From JAFDBW01 sp963723355 (GTDB lineage Bacteria; Desulfobacterota; Desulfuromonadia; Desulfuromonadales; BM103): a DNA stretch of 64,000 nt. Shown piece after piece: positions 37,668 to 47,019 of the stretch (positions within the stretch are counted from its first letter, which is position 1; every line of letters starts with the position of its first letter). The notes below the pieces were generated by a model, which worked only from the letters and a program-made list of their open reading frames with translations, had not been told where the DNA came from and made no database searches. The stretch lies in NCBI GenBank assembly GCA_963723355.1, contig CAVRQQ010000003.1:1-64000 (forward strand). Direction: 5' to 3'. The translations under genes were made by a program, and so were the position numbers.

Positions 37668-39761
37668 ATGGCGCTTCCTAGAACACACGTCCGTTTGAAA
37701 AAAGAACTGCGACTGATTGATGTCTATGCCATCGCCACTGGCGCGACCCTGAGCGCCGGCTTTTTCCTGCTTCCCGGCATCGCGGCCATCAACGCTGGCC
37801 CGGGCCTGATCCTTGCGTACCTGCTGGCCGCCTTGCCGATGATTCCCGCCACGTTCAGTATCATAGAGCTGGCGACAGCCATGCCACGTGCCGGCGGGGT
37901 CTACTATTTCCTGGACCGCTCCCTGGGGCCTTTTTTTGGTACGATCGGCGGCATAGGCACCTGGCTGGCCCTCGTGCTCAAGGTCTCCTTCGCGCTGGTC
38001 GGGATGGGGGCCTATATTGCCCTGTTCTTTCCGGTCCTGCAGATCGTGCCGATCGCGGTGACGATTGCAGTTGTACTCGGCGTGATCAACCTCCTGGGCG
38101 CCAAAAAGAGCGGTGGTCTCCAGGTCGCACTGGTGTTCGGACTTCTCAGCCTGCTGCTGGTCTTTGTTACGAGCGGGGCGTTCTCCATGCAACCGCTTCA
38201 TTTCGAGGGCTTCCTGGCGGCCGGTTTCGATAACATTCTCTCCACTGCCGGCCTGGTCTACATCAGCTATGTCGGAGTGACCAAGGTTGCGAGCCTGTCG
38301 GAGGAGGTCAAGGATCCGGAGCGGAACCTGCCGCGGGCAGTGTTCCTTGCCCTCGCCAGCGCCATCCTGGTCTACGGTCTGGGAACCACCGTGATCGTCG
38401 GCCTGGTCCCACCCGACGAGCTGCGCGGCAACCTGACTCCGGTCGCGACGGCGGCCGGCTATGCCCTGGGCTTTCCCGGCGTTGTGCTGCTGTCTCTGGC
38501 CGCGCTGCTGGCATTTGTGTCGGTCGCCAACGCGGGGATGCTCAGTGCTTCGCGCTACCCCCTGGCGATGAGCCGTGACCACCTGTTGCCGGACCTGTTC
38601 CGCAAGCTGAGCCGGTTCGGAACCCCGTTCCATGCCATTTCGGCGACCTCGGCCACAATTATCCTTATCATCGTCCTGTTTGACCCGGTTGGCATCGCCA
38701 AGCTGGCCAGCTCCTTTCAGCTGCTGATGTTCGCTCTGGTTTGTGTAGCGGTGATCGTCATGCGCGAGAGCCAGATTCAGTCTTACGACCCGGGTTATCG
38801 TTCTCCGTTATACCCCTGGATGCAGTTGGCCGGTGTTGTCTTGCCGCTTTTCCTGATCTTCGAGATGGGGGTCATCCCGATGCTCTTTTCTGCCGCGCTG
38901 GTTCTGGCTTCGAGTGGATGGTACCTGTACTATGGCCGTCACCGTGTGGTTCGTGCGGGGGCCATCTACCACGTATTCGAACGTCTTGGACGTCACAAAC
39001 ATGTCGATCTGGACAGCGAGTTGCGTGGGATCCTGCGAGAGAAGGGACTGCGCGAGGAGGACCCCTTTGATGAGATTGTTATGCGCAGCCGGGTTGTTGA
39101 AATTGATGCTGCCAGCCAATTCAAAGATGTGGTGGCGCAGGTTGCGGCGGAGCTGTGCACCATTATCCCTATGACCGAAGAGGATATCTGCAGGCAGGTT
39201 ATGGACGGCAACAAGATCGGGGCGACTCCGGTGACACGTGGAGTAGCGCTCCCTCATTTCCGCTCGGACAAGATCGCGCACGCAGAGATGATCCTGGTCA
39301 GGGCGAAGCAGGGTGTGCGAATCCCGATTTACAACCCGCTGAACTACCAGGAAGAGGGTGACGAGGTCGTTTATGCACTTTTCTTTCTCGTCAGTCCGGA
39401 TCACAACCCGACCCAGCACCTGAGGATTCTGGCAAGAATCGCCGAACGTATCGACGAAGAAAGTTTCTTCAAGGAGTGGCATCAGGCTGATAACGAACAA
39501 AGCCTGCGCCAGAGCCTGCTCCACGATGATCATTTCCTGATCCTGAATATCTACGCCAAGAGCCCCACGGACAGTCTGGTCGGGCAGACCCTGAAAGACC
39601 TGTCGATTCCCAAGGGTTGCCTGGTGGCAATGCTGACGCGTGCTGACCAATCCTTCGTACCGGACGGCGGTGTCGTCCTCAAGGAAGGGGACCGACTTCT
39701 GATTATAGGTGAAAAAAAAGGGCTGGCCTCTCTAGAGGAGATTTACGCCGGCGACACGTAA
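37668..39761 (+). CDS. APC-family amino acid permease fused to PTS EIIA-type and RCK_C-type domains, 697 aa
   Basis: Residues about 1-440 are an APC transporter with 12 helices (ATLSAGFFLLPGIAAI, the family GA-G motif near helix 1, EEVKDPERNLPRA after helix 6). Residues about 480-600 resemble a PTS EIIA mannitol/nitrogen-type domain, with the candidate phosphate-accepting His in TRGVALPHFRSDK. Residues about 615-690 resemble the TrkA-C (RCK_C) ligand-binding domain (LVGQTLKDLSIPKGCLVAML). Such a fusion suggests transport controlled by phosphorylation and a small cytoplasmic ligand. The gene is 89 bases before a Kef-type antiporter. Substrate not visible. Confidence 0.87.
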   Translation: MALPRTHVRLKKELRLIDVYAIATGATLSAGFFLLPGIAAINAGPGLILAYLLAALPMIPATFSIIELATAMPRAGGVYYFLDRSLGPFFGTIGGIGTWLALVLKVSFALVGMGAYIALFFPVLQIVPIAVTIAVVLGVINLLGAKKSGGLQVALVFGLLSLLLVFVTSGAFSMQPLHFEGFLAAGFDNILSTAGLVYISYVGVTKVASLSEEVKDPERNLPRAVFLALASAILVYGLGTTVIVGLVPPDELRGNLTPVATAAGYALGFPGVVLLSLAALLAFVSVANAGMLSASRYPLAMSRDHLLPDLFRKLSRFGTPFHAISATSATIILIIVLFDPVGIAKLASSFQLLMFALVCVAVIVMRESQIQSYDPGYRSPLYPWMQLAGVVLPLFLIFEMGVIPMLFSAALVLASSGWYLYYGRHRVVRAGAIYHVFERLGRHKHVDLDSELRGILREKGLREEDPFDEIVMRSRVVEIDAASQFKDVVAQVAAELCTIIPMTEEDICRQVMDGNKIGATPVTRGVALPHFRSDKIAHAEMILVRAKQGVRIPIYNPLNYQEEGDEVVYALFFLVSPDHNPTQHLRILARIAERIDEESFFKEWHQADNEQSLRQSLLHDDHFLILNIYAKSPTDSLVGQTLKDLSIPKGCLVAMLTRADQSFVPDGGVVLKEGDRLLIIGEKKGLASLEEIYAGDT

Positions 39762-39850
39762 CGAATCCCGGACTGGTGGTTTCCTTGCCCCATCGGGTAC
39801 GGAGACGTCTTGTCAAAACTAAAGGGTGCGGGCAGGTCTGATATAAAGCT

Positions 39851-41587
39851 ATGGACTCTTTTTTGTTCCAAATACTGATTGCACTTGCCGCGATTTTCAT
39901 CGGCGCCCTGCTGGGTGGCAGGCTTGCTTCTCTCTGCCGTATCCCGCGAGTCACAGGCTACCTGGTGGTCGGCCTGCTGCTAGGTCCGTCTCTTGCCGGC
40001 CTGGTCAACCTGCCGACCTTCCTCCCCGTCGAAGTTCTCGGAGAGCTCCGCCTGGTCTCCGACCTGGCCCTGGCCCTGATCCTGATGCATATCGGCGGCT
40101 TGTTCGAAATCCGCCACCTTGACCGCTGGCGTCATCGGGTCCTGCTCTTTTCCGGCAGTGAGATGCTTTTGACTTTTGCCTTGGTGGCGGCCTCTACGCT
40201 GGGGGTCAATCTGGCTGTGCTGCAGAAAGTGCTCCCGGGCCTGACCCTCTGGCAGACATCGCTGGCGTTCGCCATGTTTCTGGGGATCATTGCCGTGGCC
40301 ACAGCCCCTGCGGCCACCCTGATGGTCATCCGCGAGTATGAGGCGGAAGGGCCGGTGACCAGCCTTGTTCTGACCCTGGTCGGATTCAACAACCTGGTGT
40401 CGGTTCTCGGCTTCGCAGTCATCGCCCACATCTTCATCTTTCCCGACGAAGGGGTTGCGGTATTGATGATGCGCATGGGCGGGCCAGTTTTGGTCGGCGC
40501 CATCATCGGTCTTTTCATGTCGGTGTGGGCCCAGCGCCTCGAACTGCCGAGCGAGAACAAGATTCTCATGCTGGGCGGGATTGCCGTCAATGTGGCCGTC
40601 TGCCGTGGGCTGGAGATTGACCCTCTGCTCGCCAGCCTGGTCCTCGGCATGGTCCTCGCCAACAGCTGCTCGCGCTGGAATCGTCTGCAGCAGGACATCC
40701 GCCAGGTTGACTATCTCCTTTACGTTATCTTCTTCGTCCTTGCCGGCGCTAATCTACACATCGAGACCCTGGCGCATATCGGGCTGCTAGGCGTTGCCTA
40801 TATCTTCGCGCGCACCCTCGGCAAGTGGCTTGGGGCTGCCATCGGCGCTCGCCTCGGGGCCTTCGGCGACTCGGAGAAGGCCTACATTGGTCTAACCCTG
40901 ATGGCTCAGGCTGGTGTCGCCATCGGCCTGGCCAGTCAACTGGCGCACCATTGGCCGGCAGGCGGTAAATTGCTGGAAACGATTGTACTCGGGGCGGTGG
41001 TTGTCTTTGAACTGGTTGGCCCGCTTGCCGTAAGACACGGACTGGTGCGTTCCGGTGAAGTGCCGATTCTTGCGTTGCTGCAGAAGAAAGCACCGGTGGG
41101 GGCCCTGGAGGGACTGCACAACGTGGTCCACCACTTCCGCAGCTCGCTCGGCGTGCCGATCGGCCATGACCTTAAGGACCCGGGAGATATCCTGGTGCGG
41201 CACATCATGCGCCAGAACGTGGATACCGTTTCCCACAGCACCCCTTACTATGCGCTGCTCAAACACATTGCCCACAGCCGCTACGACCGGTTCCCGGTGG
41301 TTGACGATAACAACCGGTTTATCGGGGTCATCGATTATACGGAAATCCGCAATCTGCTCTTCGAACCGACACTGGTACCGCTGGTCGTCGCCGGCGACCT
41401 GACGATAACGGCATCCTACTGTCTGAAGCCTGACCAGCCCTTGCGCGAGGCTCTGAAAATCCTGCAGCTGCATCGCAACGTCAGCTATTTCCCGGTGGTC
41501 GATTCGGATGATGAGCAGAAACTGGTCGGGATTCTCAACCAGAACGATGTGCTGGCGGCCTTCCGGCGTCTCGGGCAGGATGCGTAG
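39851..41587 (+). CDS. Kef-type K+/H+ (CPA2) antiporter with CBS pair, 578 aa
   Basis: CPA2 Na+/H+ exchanger domain with about 12-13 helices (RIPRVTGYLVVGLLLGPSLAGL near the N-terminus, FVLAGANLHIETL, and the segment LMAQAGVAIGLASQLA in the later part). It is followed by two CBS domains (about 455-575, IMRQNVDTVSHSTPYYALL and YDRFPVVDDNNRFIGVIDYTEI). No TrkA-N domain is present, so it is not the classical KefC. The CBS pair may sense adenine nucleotides. Likely co-transcribed with the preceding permease. Confidence 0.87.
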   Translation: MDSFLFQILIALAAIFIGALLGGRLASLCRIPRVTGYLVVGLLLGPSLAGLVNLPTFLPVEVLGELRLVSDLALALILMHIGGLFEIRHLDRWRHRVLLFSGSEMLLTFALVAASTLGVNLAVLQKVLPGLTLWQTSLAFAMFLGIIAVATAPAATLMVIREYEAEGPVTSLVLTLVGFNNLVSVLGFAVIAHIFIFPDEGVAVLMMRMGGPVLVGAIIGLFMSVWAQRLELPSENKILMLGGIAVNVAVCRGLEIDPLLASLVLGMVLANSCSRWNRLQQDIRQVDYLLYVIFFVLAGANLHIETLAHIGLLGVAYIFARTLGKWLGAAIGARLGAFGDSEKAYIGLTLMAQAGVAIGLASQLAHHWPAGGKLLETIVLGAVVVFELVGPLAVRHGLVRSGEVPILALLQKKAPVGALEGLHNVVHHFRSSLGVPIGHDLKDPGDILVRHIMRQNVDTVSHSTPYYALLKHIAHSRYDRFPVVDDNNRFIGVIDYTEIRNLLFEPTLVPLVVAGDLTITASYCLKPDQPLREALKILQLHRNVSYFPVVDSDDEQKLVGILNQNDVLAAFRRLGQDA

Positions 41588-41693
41588 CGCGGGACAACCC
41601 TCTCGCTTGCCGGGCGGTTTTTCAAAATGTCTAGACCTCCTGGCTTTTCCGTAGTAAAAAACGAGACAAATTTCAAATCTACCGGAGGATGTT

Positions 41694-42134
41694 TTGATAC
41701 CGAAGCAATTACGTATTCACGCTGTTCTGATTGTTGCCGCGCTGTTTATGATTCTGATCCCGCTCTACAACCAGAGCCCGGACAGTGAGAAGGTTGAACA
41801 GGCCAAACCGGCTGCTGTTGAGTTCCTGGGATTAATCGATGGCGCGAAATATGCCGAGAGCTGGGAGTCCTCGGCGGGCCTGATGCGGGACAAGGTCACG
41901 AGAAATGACTGGATAGACAAGCTCAACAAGGCACGTAATCTCTCCGGGGATCTGGTCCAGCGGGTCCAGAAAAGTGCGAGTTATGCAACCGAGGCGAAAG
42001 ACAGTCCTGAGGGTGAATATATCATGTTGATCTATGAGTCCGATTTTCAGCGGGCTGAGGATGTGTCGGAGTATGTGACGGTGATGCTCGAAGGGGATGA
42101 ATGGAAGGTTGCGGGTTATTTCATGCAGCAGTAG
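41694..42134 (+). CDS. DUF4019-like secreted or anchored protein, 146 aa, TTG start
   Basis: One N-terminal helix (VLIVAALFMILIPLY) anchors or exports a small domain of about 120 residues with FLGLIDGAKYAESWESSAGLMRDKVTRNDWIDKL and a C-terminal VTVMLEGDEWKVAGYF, the pattern of DUF4019 (nuclear transport factor 2-like fold). The start is TTG at 41694: GGAGG lies six bases upstream, while the only ATG nearby is out of frame and immediately meets a stop. A clear terminator follows 35 bases later. Function unknown. Confidence 0.72.
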   Translation: MIPKQLRIHAVLIVAALFMILIPLYNQSPDSEKVEQAKPAAVEFLGLIDGAKYAESWESSAGLMRDKVTRNDWIDKLNKARNLSGDLVQRVQKSASYATEAKDSPEGEYIMLIYESDFQRAEDVSEYVTVMLEGDEWKVAGYFMQQ

Positions 42135-42166
42135 AGGTTGGTTGAAATTTCACTTTAGATGTTTAG

Positions 42167-42203
42167 AAGGGCAACAGAGGGTTAATCTGTTGCCCTTTTT
42201 TGT
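42167..42203 (+). terminator. Terminator of the DUF4019-like gene (outer hairpin of element 1)
   Basis: AAGGGCAACAGA pairs with TCTGTTGCCCTT, an eight-base loop, then six T residues. It ends transcription of the gene at 41694. Confidence 0.9.
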
Positions 42204-42661
42204 TGTGCTATGGATTTAAGATAAAATCAAAATCCGGGGGTTGCGCCCCCCGACTGCGCCTTACTCTTTTGCTGGCCCAAAAGAGTAAGCAGAAAAGGGC
42301 CTGCGCTGCGCTGGGCACTTCTTACACGTCAGGGCGGTAACTTCAATTCAGTGAGTTCTACCGATTAAGAGTCTACGTTTCCCCCGCAGGATCCGAGGCT
42401 CTTGAGAGCCTCTTCTTTTGTGGAGGGTTGCGTCTACTGCGGCAGTCTTTTTTTTACGCTTTTCCCTTGTAAGTCACAGAGAAAGGTCAGGCCCTTTGAC
42501 ACAGGGCCGGATTCCCATCAGGTAGGGTTCTTGACGTCATGGAAATCCGGCAAAGGAGATGCCCTCCGCAAGGAGAAGGCATTTTTGCATACTTTTGTTG
42601 CCGGACAAAAGTATGGCGTCTGGCGGGACGCAACCCGCCGGTTTTGTTGTTAAGAAAATAG

Positions 42662-42694
42662 AAAAGGGCAACAGATTTAAACCTGTTGCCCTTT
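42662..42694 (-). terminator. Terminator of purA (outer hairpin of element 1)
   Basis: AAAGGGCAACAG and CTGTTGCCCTTT enclose an eight-base loop. The minus strand continues with TTTTCTATTTTC. It lies 27 bases after the purA stop. Confidence 0.85.
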
Positions 42695-42720
42695 GACAAT
42701 AGCCATATTTTTGCAAACAA

Positions 42721-44010
42721 TCAAACGAAAGGGTTGCTGACCTGAATCGTCTGATCACGACGGGGCCCGATCGAGACCAGGGCTATCGGGCAGCCGGCAA
42801 GCTCTTCGAGCTTGGCCAGGTAGGCCTTGGCCGCTGCCGGCAGGTCCGCCATACTGGTTGCGGAACAGATGTCGCTTTGCCAACCATCAAACTCCTCATA
42901 AACCGGCTTGCAGTCATGCAGGATGTCAGCGTCACGAGGGAATTCTTCCAGAAGCTGCCCCTTGTACGAATAGGCCGTGCAGACCTTGATGCTGTCGAGC
43001 TCGTTCAAAACGTCGAGTTTGGTGACCGCCAGTCCGGTCAGGCCGTTGAGGCGTACGGCCTCGCGGATGGCAACGGCGTCGAACCAGCCGCAACGGCGGG
43101 GGCGACCGGTCGTTGCCCCGAACTCCTGGCCGGCTTTGCGCAGATTCTCACCCATCTCGTCGTGCAGTTCCGTTGGGAAGGGCCCTTCGCCGACCCTGGT
43201 GCAATATGCCTTGGTGATGCCGATAACGCCTGTGATGTGGCAAGGTGCCACCCCTGTGCCGGTGCTCACTCCGCCGATGCAGGTAGAGGACGATGTCACG
43301 TAAGGATAGGTGCCATGATCGATGTCGAGCAGGGTGCCCTGCGCCCCTTCAAAGAGCAGGTTGTCGCCGGCCAGAATCGCGGCGTTCAAAGAGCTTGAAC
43401 AGCAGCCGATATATTTTTCGATCTGTTTGGCGTATCCCGAATATTCAGTAAAGATCTGTTCCTCGTCGAGGGGGGCTTCACCGAAGAATTTCTCCAGCAG
43501 GAAGTTTTTCTCCGGCAGGACTTCCTGAAGCTTGCGACGGAAGACCTGGGGCTTGACGAGGTCGCTCATACGGATGCCGCGACGACCGATCTTGTCCTCG
43601 TAGGCCGGGCCGATGCCGCGACCGGTGGTGCCGATTTTGCGGCTGGCATCCTTTTCCCGGGCCAGGTCGATCGCCTTGTGCCAGGGCATGATGACATGCA
43701 GGTTGCTGTCAACCAGAAGCTGACTGTCGTCCTTGAAATATCCTCTCTGCTTGAGGCCTTCGATCTCGCCGAGGAAAACCTTCGGGTCGAGGACCACACC
43801 GTTGCCGATTACGCAGCGCTTGCCGGGATGCAGGATGCCGGAGGGGATCAGGTGCAGAACGACCTTTTCATCTCCCACCACCAGGGTGTGCCCGGCATTG
43901 TTGCCGCCCTGATAGCGGACAATCTGCTTGGCGTACTCGGTGTAGATATCGACGACTTTTCCTTTGCCTTCGTCACCCCACTGGGCGCCGATAATGACGA
44001 CATTTGCCAT
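42721..44010 (-). CDS. purA: Adenylosuccinate synthetase
   Basis: PurA joins IMP and aspartate using GTP, the first step from IMP to AMP. The start MANVVIIGAQWGDEGKGK contains the GTP-binding loop. NAGHTLVVGDEKVVLHLIPSG, KIGTTGRGIGPAYEDK and GRPRRCGWFDAVA follow. 429 residues, normal. TAGGAG precedes the ATG. It follows hisZ by nine bases in a serA-hisZ-purA operon, so one promoter (46955-46983) may serve all three, and the terminator hairpin at 42662 ends it. Confidence 0.98.
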   Translation of the reverse strand: MANVVIIGAQWGDEGKGKVVDIYTEYAKQIVRYQGGNNAGHTLVVGDEKVVLHLIPSGILHPGKRCVIGNGVVLDPKVFLGEIEGLKQRGYFKDDSQLLVDSNLHVIMPWHKAIDLAREKDASRKIGTTGRGIGPAYEDKIGRRGIRMSDLVKPQVFRRKLQEVLPEKNFLLEKFFGEAPLDEEQIFTEYSGYAKQIEKYIGCCSSSLNAAILAGDNLLFEGAQGTLLDIDHGTYPYVTSSSTCIGGVSTGTGVAPCHITGVIGITKAYCTRVGEGPFPTELHDEMGENLRKAGQEFGATTGRPRRCGWFDAVAIREAVRLNGLTGLAVTKLDVLNELDSIKVCTAYSYKGQLLEEFPRDADILHDCKPVYEEFDGWQSDICSATSMADLPAAAKAYLAKLEELAGCPIALVSIGPRRDQTIQVSNPFV

Positions 44011-44019
44011 GTTTTTCTC

Positions 44020-45285
44020 CTAAATCCGGAATTGTCCGGATTCGATCGCTGCGCTTGTCACGCAGGTATTTTCACCGTCCGCAGTGCGGATCAGGATCAT
44101 TTCTTCTCCTGCCGGGTCAATCACCAGCAGGTAACGGTAATGCATGCGCCGGGCGTAGTCGAGACTGGCCGCCTGGTCACGCTCGATAATGTCACGGGCC
44201 ACCGAGTAACCCTGCTTGCGCAGAACCGCGGCCAGGTGCTGGGCCGGGGCCTTGTCCTGTCCTGATGAGAAGAGCAGGATATCGGTGCCCTCTTCGGCGC
44301 GCTCGTCGAGAACCCTGTCGAGGGCGAAGAGCAGGTTGTACAGGTTAAAGGCAAAGCCGGTTGCCGGAGCAGCGAACCCGTACCGCTCGGTCAGCCCGTC
44401 GTAACGGCCGCCGGCACAGACCGCCCTGCCGAAACCGGACAGGAAGCCCTGGAATATCAGCCCGCTATGGTAATCGAAACCGCGCATTTCACCAAGGTCT
44501 AAAGTGATGTGTTCTTCGATACCGTAAACCGTAAGCACCTCCAGGATTCTTTCGAGGTTGTCCAGAGCCTTCTGTGATGCGGGATTGGTGATCACCTGCC
44601 GGGCCTGGTCAAGGGTCTCGCGGCCACCGTAGAGCCTGGGCAGGGCAAGCAGCTCGACGCGCTGCCGGTCGGTCAGCGGCAGGTCCTTGAGCTTCTGCTG
44701 CAGGCCGGAGATGTCCTTGGCGGCGATCGCAGTTCTCACGTCACGGGATTGTGCAGCATCGAGCGGCAGGTCGTCGAGGACTCCGCGCAGAAATTCAACC
44801 TGGCCGATATCGATGGTGAACCCGGTCGCGCCGACGGCCTGCAGGCACATGACCGCCATGGCGATCATTTCTGCGTCGGCTTCGGGCCCGTTCAGGCCGA
44901 TCAGTTCGACCCCGGATTGATAAATCTGCCGGTCCTTGCCGAGTTGCTGTTCGGTATGGCGCAGTACGCGCCCATTGTAGCAGAGACGGAAAGGCAGCGG
45001 CATGTCACGCATGCGGGTTGCGGCAATCCTCGCTACCTGAGGAGTGATGTCGGGGGGGAAGGCGACCAGACGACCGGTCTGGCGGTCGTCGAAACGAAAG
45101 GTCTTTTCGCGCAGATCGGTGCCCAGTCCGAGCTCGAGGACCGAAAGGTCCTCCAGGATGGCCGGAGCAACCGGGCGAAAACCCCAGGAACGGTAGATGC
45201 TGCGCAGGGTGTTTTGCAGGTAGTCAAGCTTGGCTGCTTTAACCGGCAGAAAATCTTTCACACCGGTTGGCAGGCGCGTTTCCAT
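44020..45285 (-). CDS. hisZ: ATP phosphoribosyltransferase regulatory subunit HisZ
   Basis: HisZ is a histidyl-tRNA-synthetase-like protein without synthetase activity that activates short-form HisG in the first step of histidine synthesis. The class II synthetase core is clear (LPTGVKDFLPVKAAKL, LVAFPPDITPQVARI, CYNGRVLRHTEQQLGKDR, YYHSG-like DYHSGLIFQGF), but it is shorter at 421 residues and lacks the full anticodon domain. I start at ATG 45285. A GTG at 45297 adds four residues. Its stop is nine bases before purA. A short-form hisG should exist elsewhere. It is not in the window. Confidence 0.93.
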   Translation of the reverse strand: METRLPTGVKDFLPVKAAKLDYLQNTLRSIYRSWGFRPVAPAILEDLSVLELGLGTDLREKTFRFDDRQTGRLVAFPPDITPQVARIAATRMRDMPLPFRLCYNGRVLRHTEQQLGKDRQIYQSGVELIGLNGPEADAEMIAMAVMCLQAVGATGFTIDIGQVEFLRGVLDDLPLDAAQSRDVRTAIAAKDISGLQQKLKDLPLTDRQRVELLALPRLYGGRETLDQARQVITNPASQKALDNLERILEVLTVYGIEEHITLDLGEMRGFDYHSGLIFQGFLSGFGRAVCAGGRYDGLTERYGFAAPATGFAFNLYNLLFALDRVLDERAEEGTDILLFSSGQDKAPAQHLAAVLRKQGYSVARDIIERDQAASLDYARRMHYRYLLVIDPAGEEMILIRTADGENTCVTSAAIESGQFRI

Positions 45286-45309
45286 GATGTTTGACACGAT
45301 CGAGTCTTT

Positions 45310-46893
45310 CTATAATACGATCTGGTTTGCCGCCACGATGTGCGGGTGGGCGCGCAATTTTTCCAGAGTTTTGTCTGGAATGCAACTGTCAACATTGATC
45401 AGGGAAACGGCTTGCCCGTCGATTGATTGTCGCGTCAGGTTCATGCCGGCAATGTTGATTTCCGCTTCACCAAGCACCTGTCCGATGAAGCCGATAATGC
45501 CGGGGCGGTCCTCGTTGAACAACACCAGGAGATGGCCGCTGGGGATCGCTTCGACGTTGCAGCCGTTGACGCGCACGATGCGGTAATCTCCTTCGCCGAA
45601 CATCGCACCGCACACGGAGTGTTCTCCGTCCGCGCCGACAACGGTCAGGCGGATCATGCTGGAGAATCCCCGGGTTGACTGGCTGCGGGTTTCGGTGACC
45701 CGGATGCGGCGTTCCCTGGCCAGGTGAGGGGCGTTGATATAGTTGGCTTCGGAGCCGATCATCGGCGTCAGAATGCCTTTTAACGCCGCCATGGTCAAGG
45801 GTTCGGTCGGGTTGTTGGTGACGGTTCCGGCATACTCCAGGCGGACCTCTTCGAGACCCTTGCCGTACAGCTGGGCCTGGAATGAACCCAGCCGTTCGGC
45901 CAGGTCCAGATGCGGTCGCAGAGTGGCCAGAAGGTCGGCGCTGATCGACGGGACGTTCACCGCGTTGACGATGATCCCTCTCAGCAGAAACTCAACGACC
46001 TGGGAGGCGATCTGCACCGTTACGTTTACCTGGGCATCACGGGTGGCGGTGCGCAGGTGAGGGGTGCAGATAACCTGGTCGAGGCTTAGCAGCGGATTGT
46101 CCTTGGCCGGAGGCTCTTTGTCAAAGACATCGATTGCCGCCCCTGCAATGTGCCCGTCACGAATCGCTTCAGCCAGGGCGTTCTCGTCGATCAAGCCTCC
46201 CGTTGCGCAGTTGATAATGTGGCATCCCGGCTTGGTCCTGGCGAGGGTTTCCCGATCCAGGATGTTGGCAGTTTCCGCGTTGCGTGGCGTGTGCAGGGTC
46301 AGGAAGTCGGAACGGCTCAGCAACTCTTCAAAGTCAACCTGTTCTGCTCCCAGCAGGCGGACCGTATCTTCTGTCAGGTAGGGGTCGTAAACAATCGCCT
46401 TCATTTTCAGTGCAATGGCCCGTTCAACGACCAGTCGGCCGATTTTGCCAGCACCCAGGACTCCGAGGGTCTTGCCGGCCACTTCGATGCCGAGAAATTT
46501 CTCTGCCTCCCAGTGGCCGTTTTTGGTTGATTGGCTGGCGCTGGGAATCTGCCTGGCCAGGGAGAAAATCATCGCTATGGTATGTTCAGCGGTTGTGGTT
46601 GTGCTGCCGAAGGGGGTATGCATAATGACCACACCCTTGCGGTTTGCTGCATCCAGATCGAGGTTGCTGGTGCCGACACCGGCGCGACCGACGACCTTGA
46701 GGCGCGTGGCCGCCTGGAACACCTGTTCAGTGACCAGGGTGCCGCTGCGGACGATCAGTGCATCTGCATCGGTTACCGCCTGCAGCAACTGCTCGGTAGA
46801 CAGTCCCGGCTGATAATCCAGCTCGATACCTTCTGCCTGTTCCAGTATCTGGAGTCCCTCGGTGGGAAATTTGTCAGAAACAAGTACCTTCAT
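45310..46893 (-). CDS. serA: D-3-phosphoglycerate dehydrogenase, long form
   Basis: SerA starts serine synthesis from 3-phosphoglycerate. The NAD-binding motif GVLGAGKIGRLVV, the catalytic Arg/Glu/His set and the C-terminal ASB and ACT domains (from about 455, GHLLVLFNEDRPGIIGFIG) make the long type of 527 residues. The usual PHLGAST motif reads PHLRTAT here, a small departure near the catalytic His. I start at ATG 46893, where the family begins (MKVLVSDKFPTEG). An upstream in-frame ATG at 47016 would run through the promoter region. hisZ starts 24 bases later. Confidence 0.96.
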   Translation of the reverse strand: MKVLVSDKFPTEGLQILEQAEGIELDYQPGLSTEQLLQAVTDADALIVRSGTLVTEQVFQAATRLKVVGRAGVGTSNLDLDAANRKGVVIMHTPFGSTTTTAEHTIAMIFSLARQIPSASQSTKNGHWEAEKFLGIEVAGKTLGVLGAGKIGRLVVERAIALKMKAIVYDPYLTEDTVRLLGAEQVDFEELLSRSDFLTLHTPRNAETANILDRETLARTKPGCHIINCATGGLIDENALAEAIRDGHIAGAAIDVFDKEPPAKDNPLLSLDQVICTPHLRTATRDAQVNVTVQIASQVVEFLLRGIIVNAVNVPSISADLLATLRPHLDLAERLGSFQAQLYGKGLEEVRLEYAGTVTNNPTEPLTMAALKGILTPMIGSEANYINAPHLARERRIRVTETRSQSTRGFSSMIRLTVVGADGEHSVCGAMFGEGDYRIVRVNGCNVEAIPSGHLLVLFNEDRPGIIGFIGQVLGEAEINIAGMNLTRQSIDGQAVSLINVDSCIPDKTLEKLRAHPHIVAANQIVL

Positions 46894-46954
46894 GATGGGG
46901 CCCGTCACAGAATAGAAAATGTGCCACCAGTATTTATTTATACCCGAACTCAAT

Positions 46955-46983
46955 AACCTAGCAACCGGCCTTTCACCTGTCAA
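46955..46983 (-). promoter_or_regulatory. Predicted promoter of serA-hisZ-purA
   Basis: Minus strand TTGACA, 17 bases, TAGGTT, about 60 bases before serA. The -35 box lies in the loop of the pepA hairpin, so the two signals overlap. Confidence 0.55.
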
Positions 46984-46996
46984 GACGAAAGGCCGG
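46965..46996 (-). terminator. Hairpin after pepA
   Basis: CCGGCCTTTC pairs perfectly with GAAAGGCCGG around a 12-base loop, 23 bases after the pepA stop. No long T run follows, so termination may be partial and read into serA. Confidence 0.6.
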
Positions 46997-47019
46997 CACA
47001 TACGGCCGTTGAACAACGG

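Larger units (their letters stand above)
42167..42694. repeat. Composite inverted-repeat element 1 (528 bases)
   Basis: The two ends are related inverted copies: each begins with the hairpin AAGGGCAACAG..CTGTTGCCCTT and continues inward with a GC-rich palindrome (GGCGGGTTGCGTCCCGCC on the right, a variant on the left), then an arm pair of the type T(T/A)ACTTTT..AAAAGTA(A/T)GC, and on the right side the segment CTCCTTGCGGAGGGCAT. The left half is shorter and more diverged. The inner part contains CTCTTGAGAGCC and CAGGGCCGGATT palindromes. No gene is present: small frames through it are artefacts of the repeat. The same unit forms element 2. Confidence 0.85.

Noticed and set aside
42487..42720. 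Small minus-strand frames in the repeat elements (also 48741-48983 and 49043-49306)
   Set aside because: Their translations are similar to each other only because they run through copies of the same palindromic repeat. No ribosome sites, and frames are not kept between copies.
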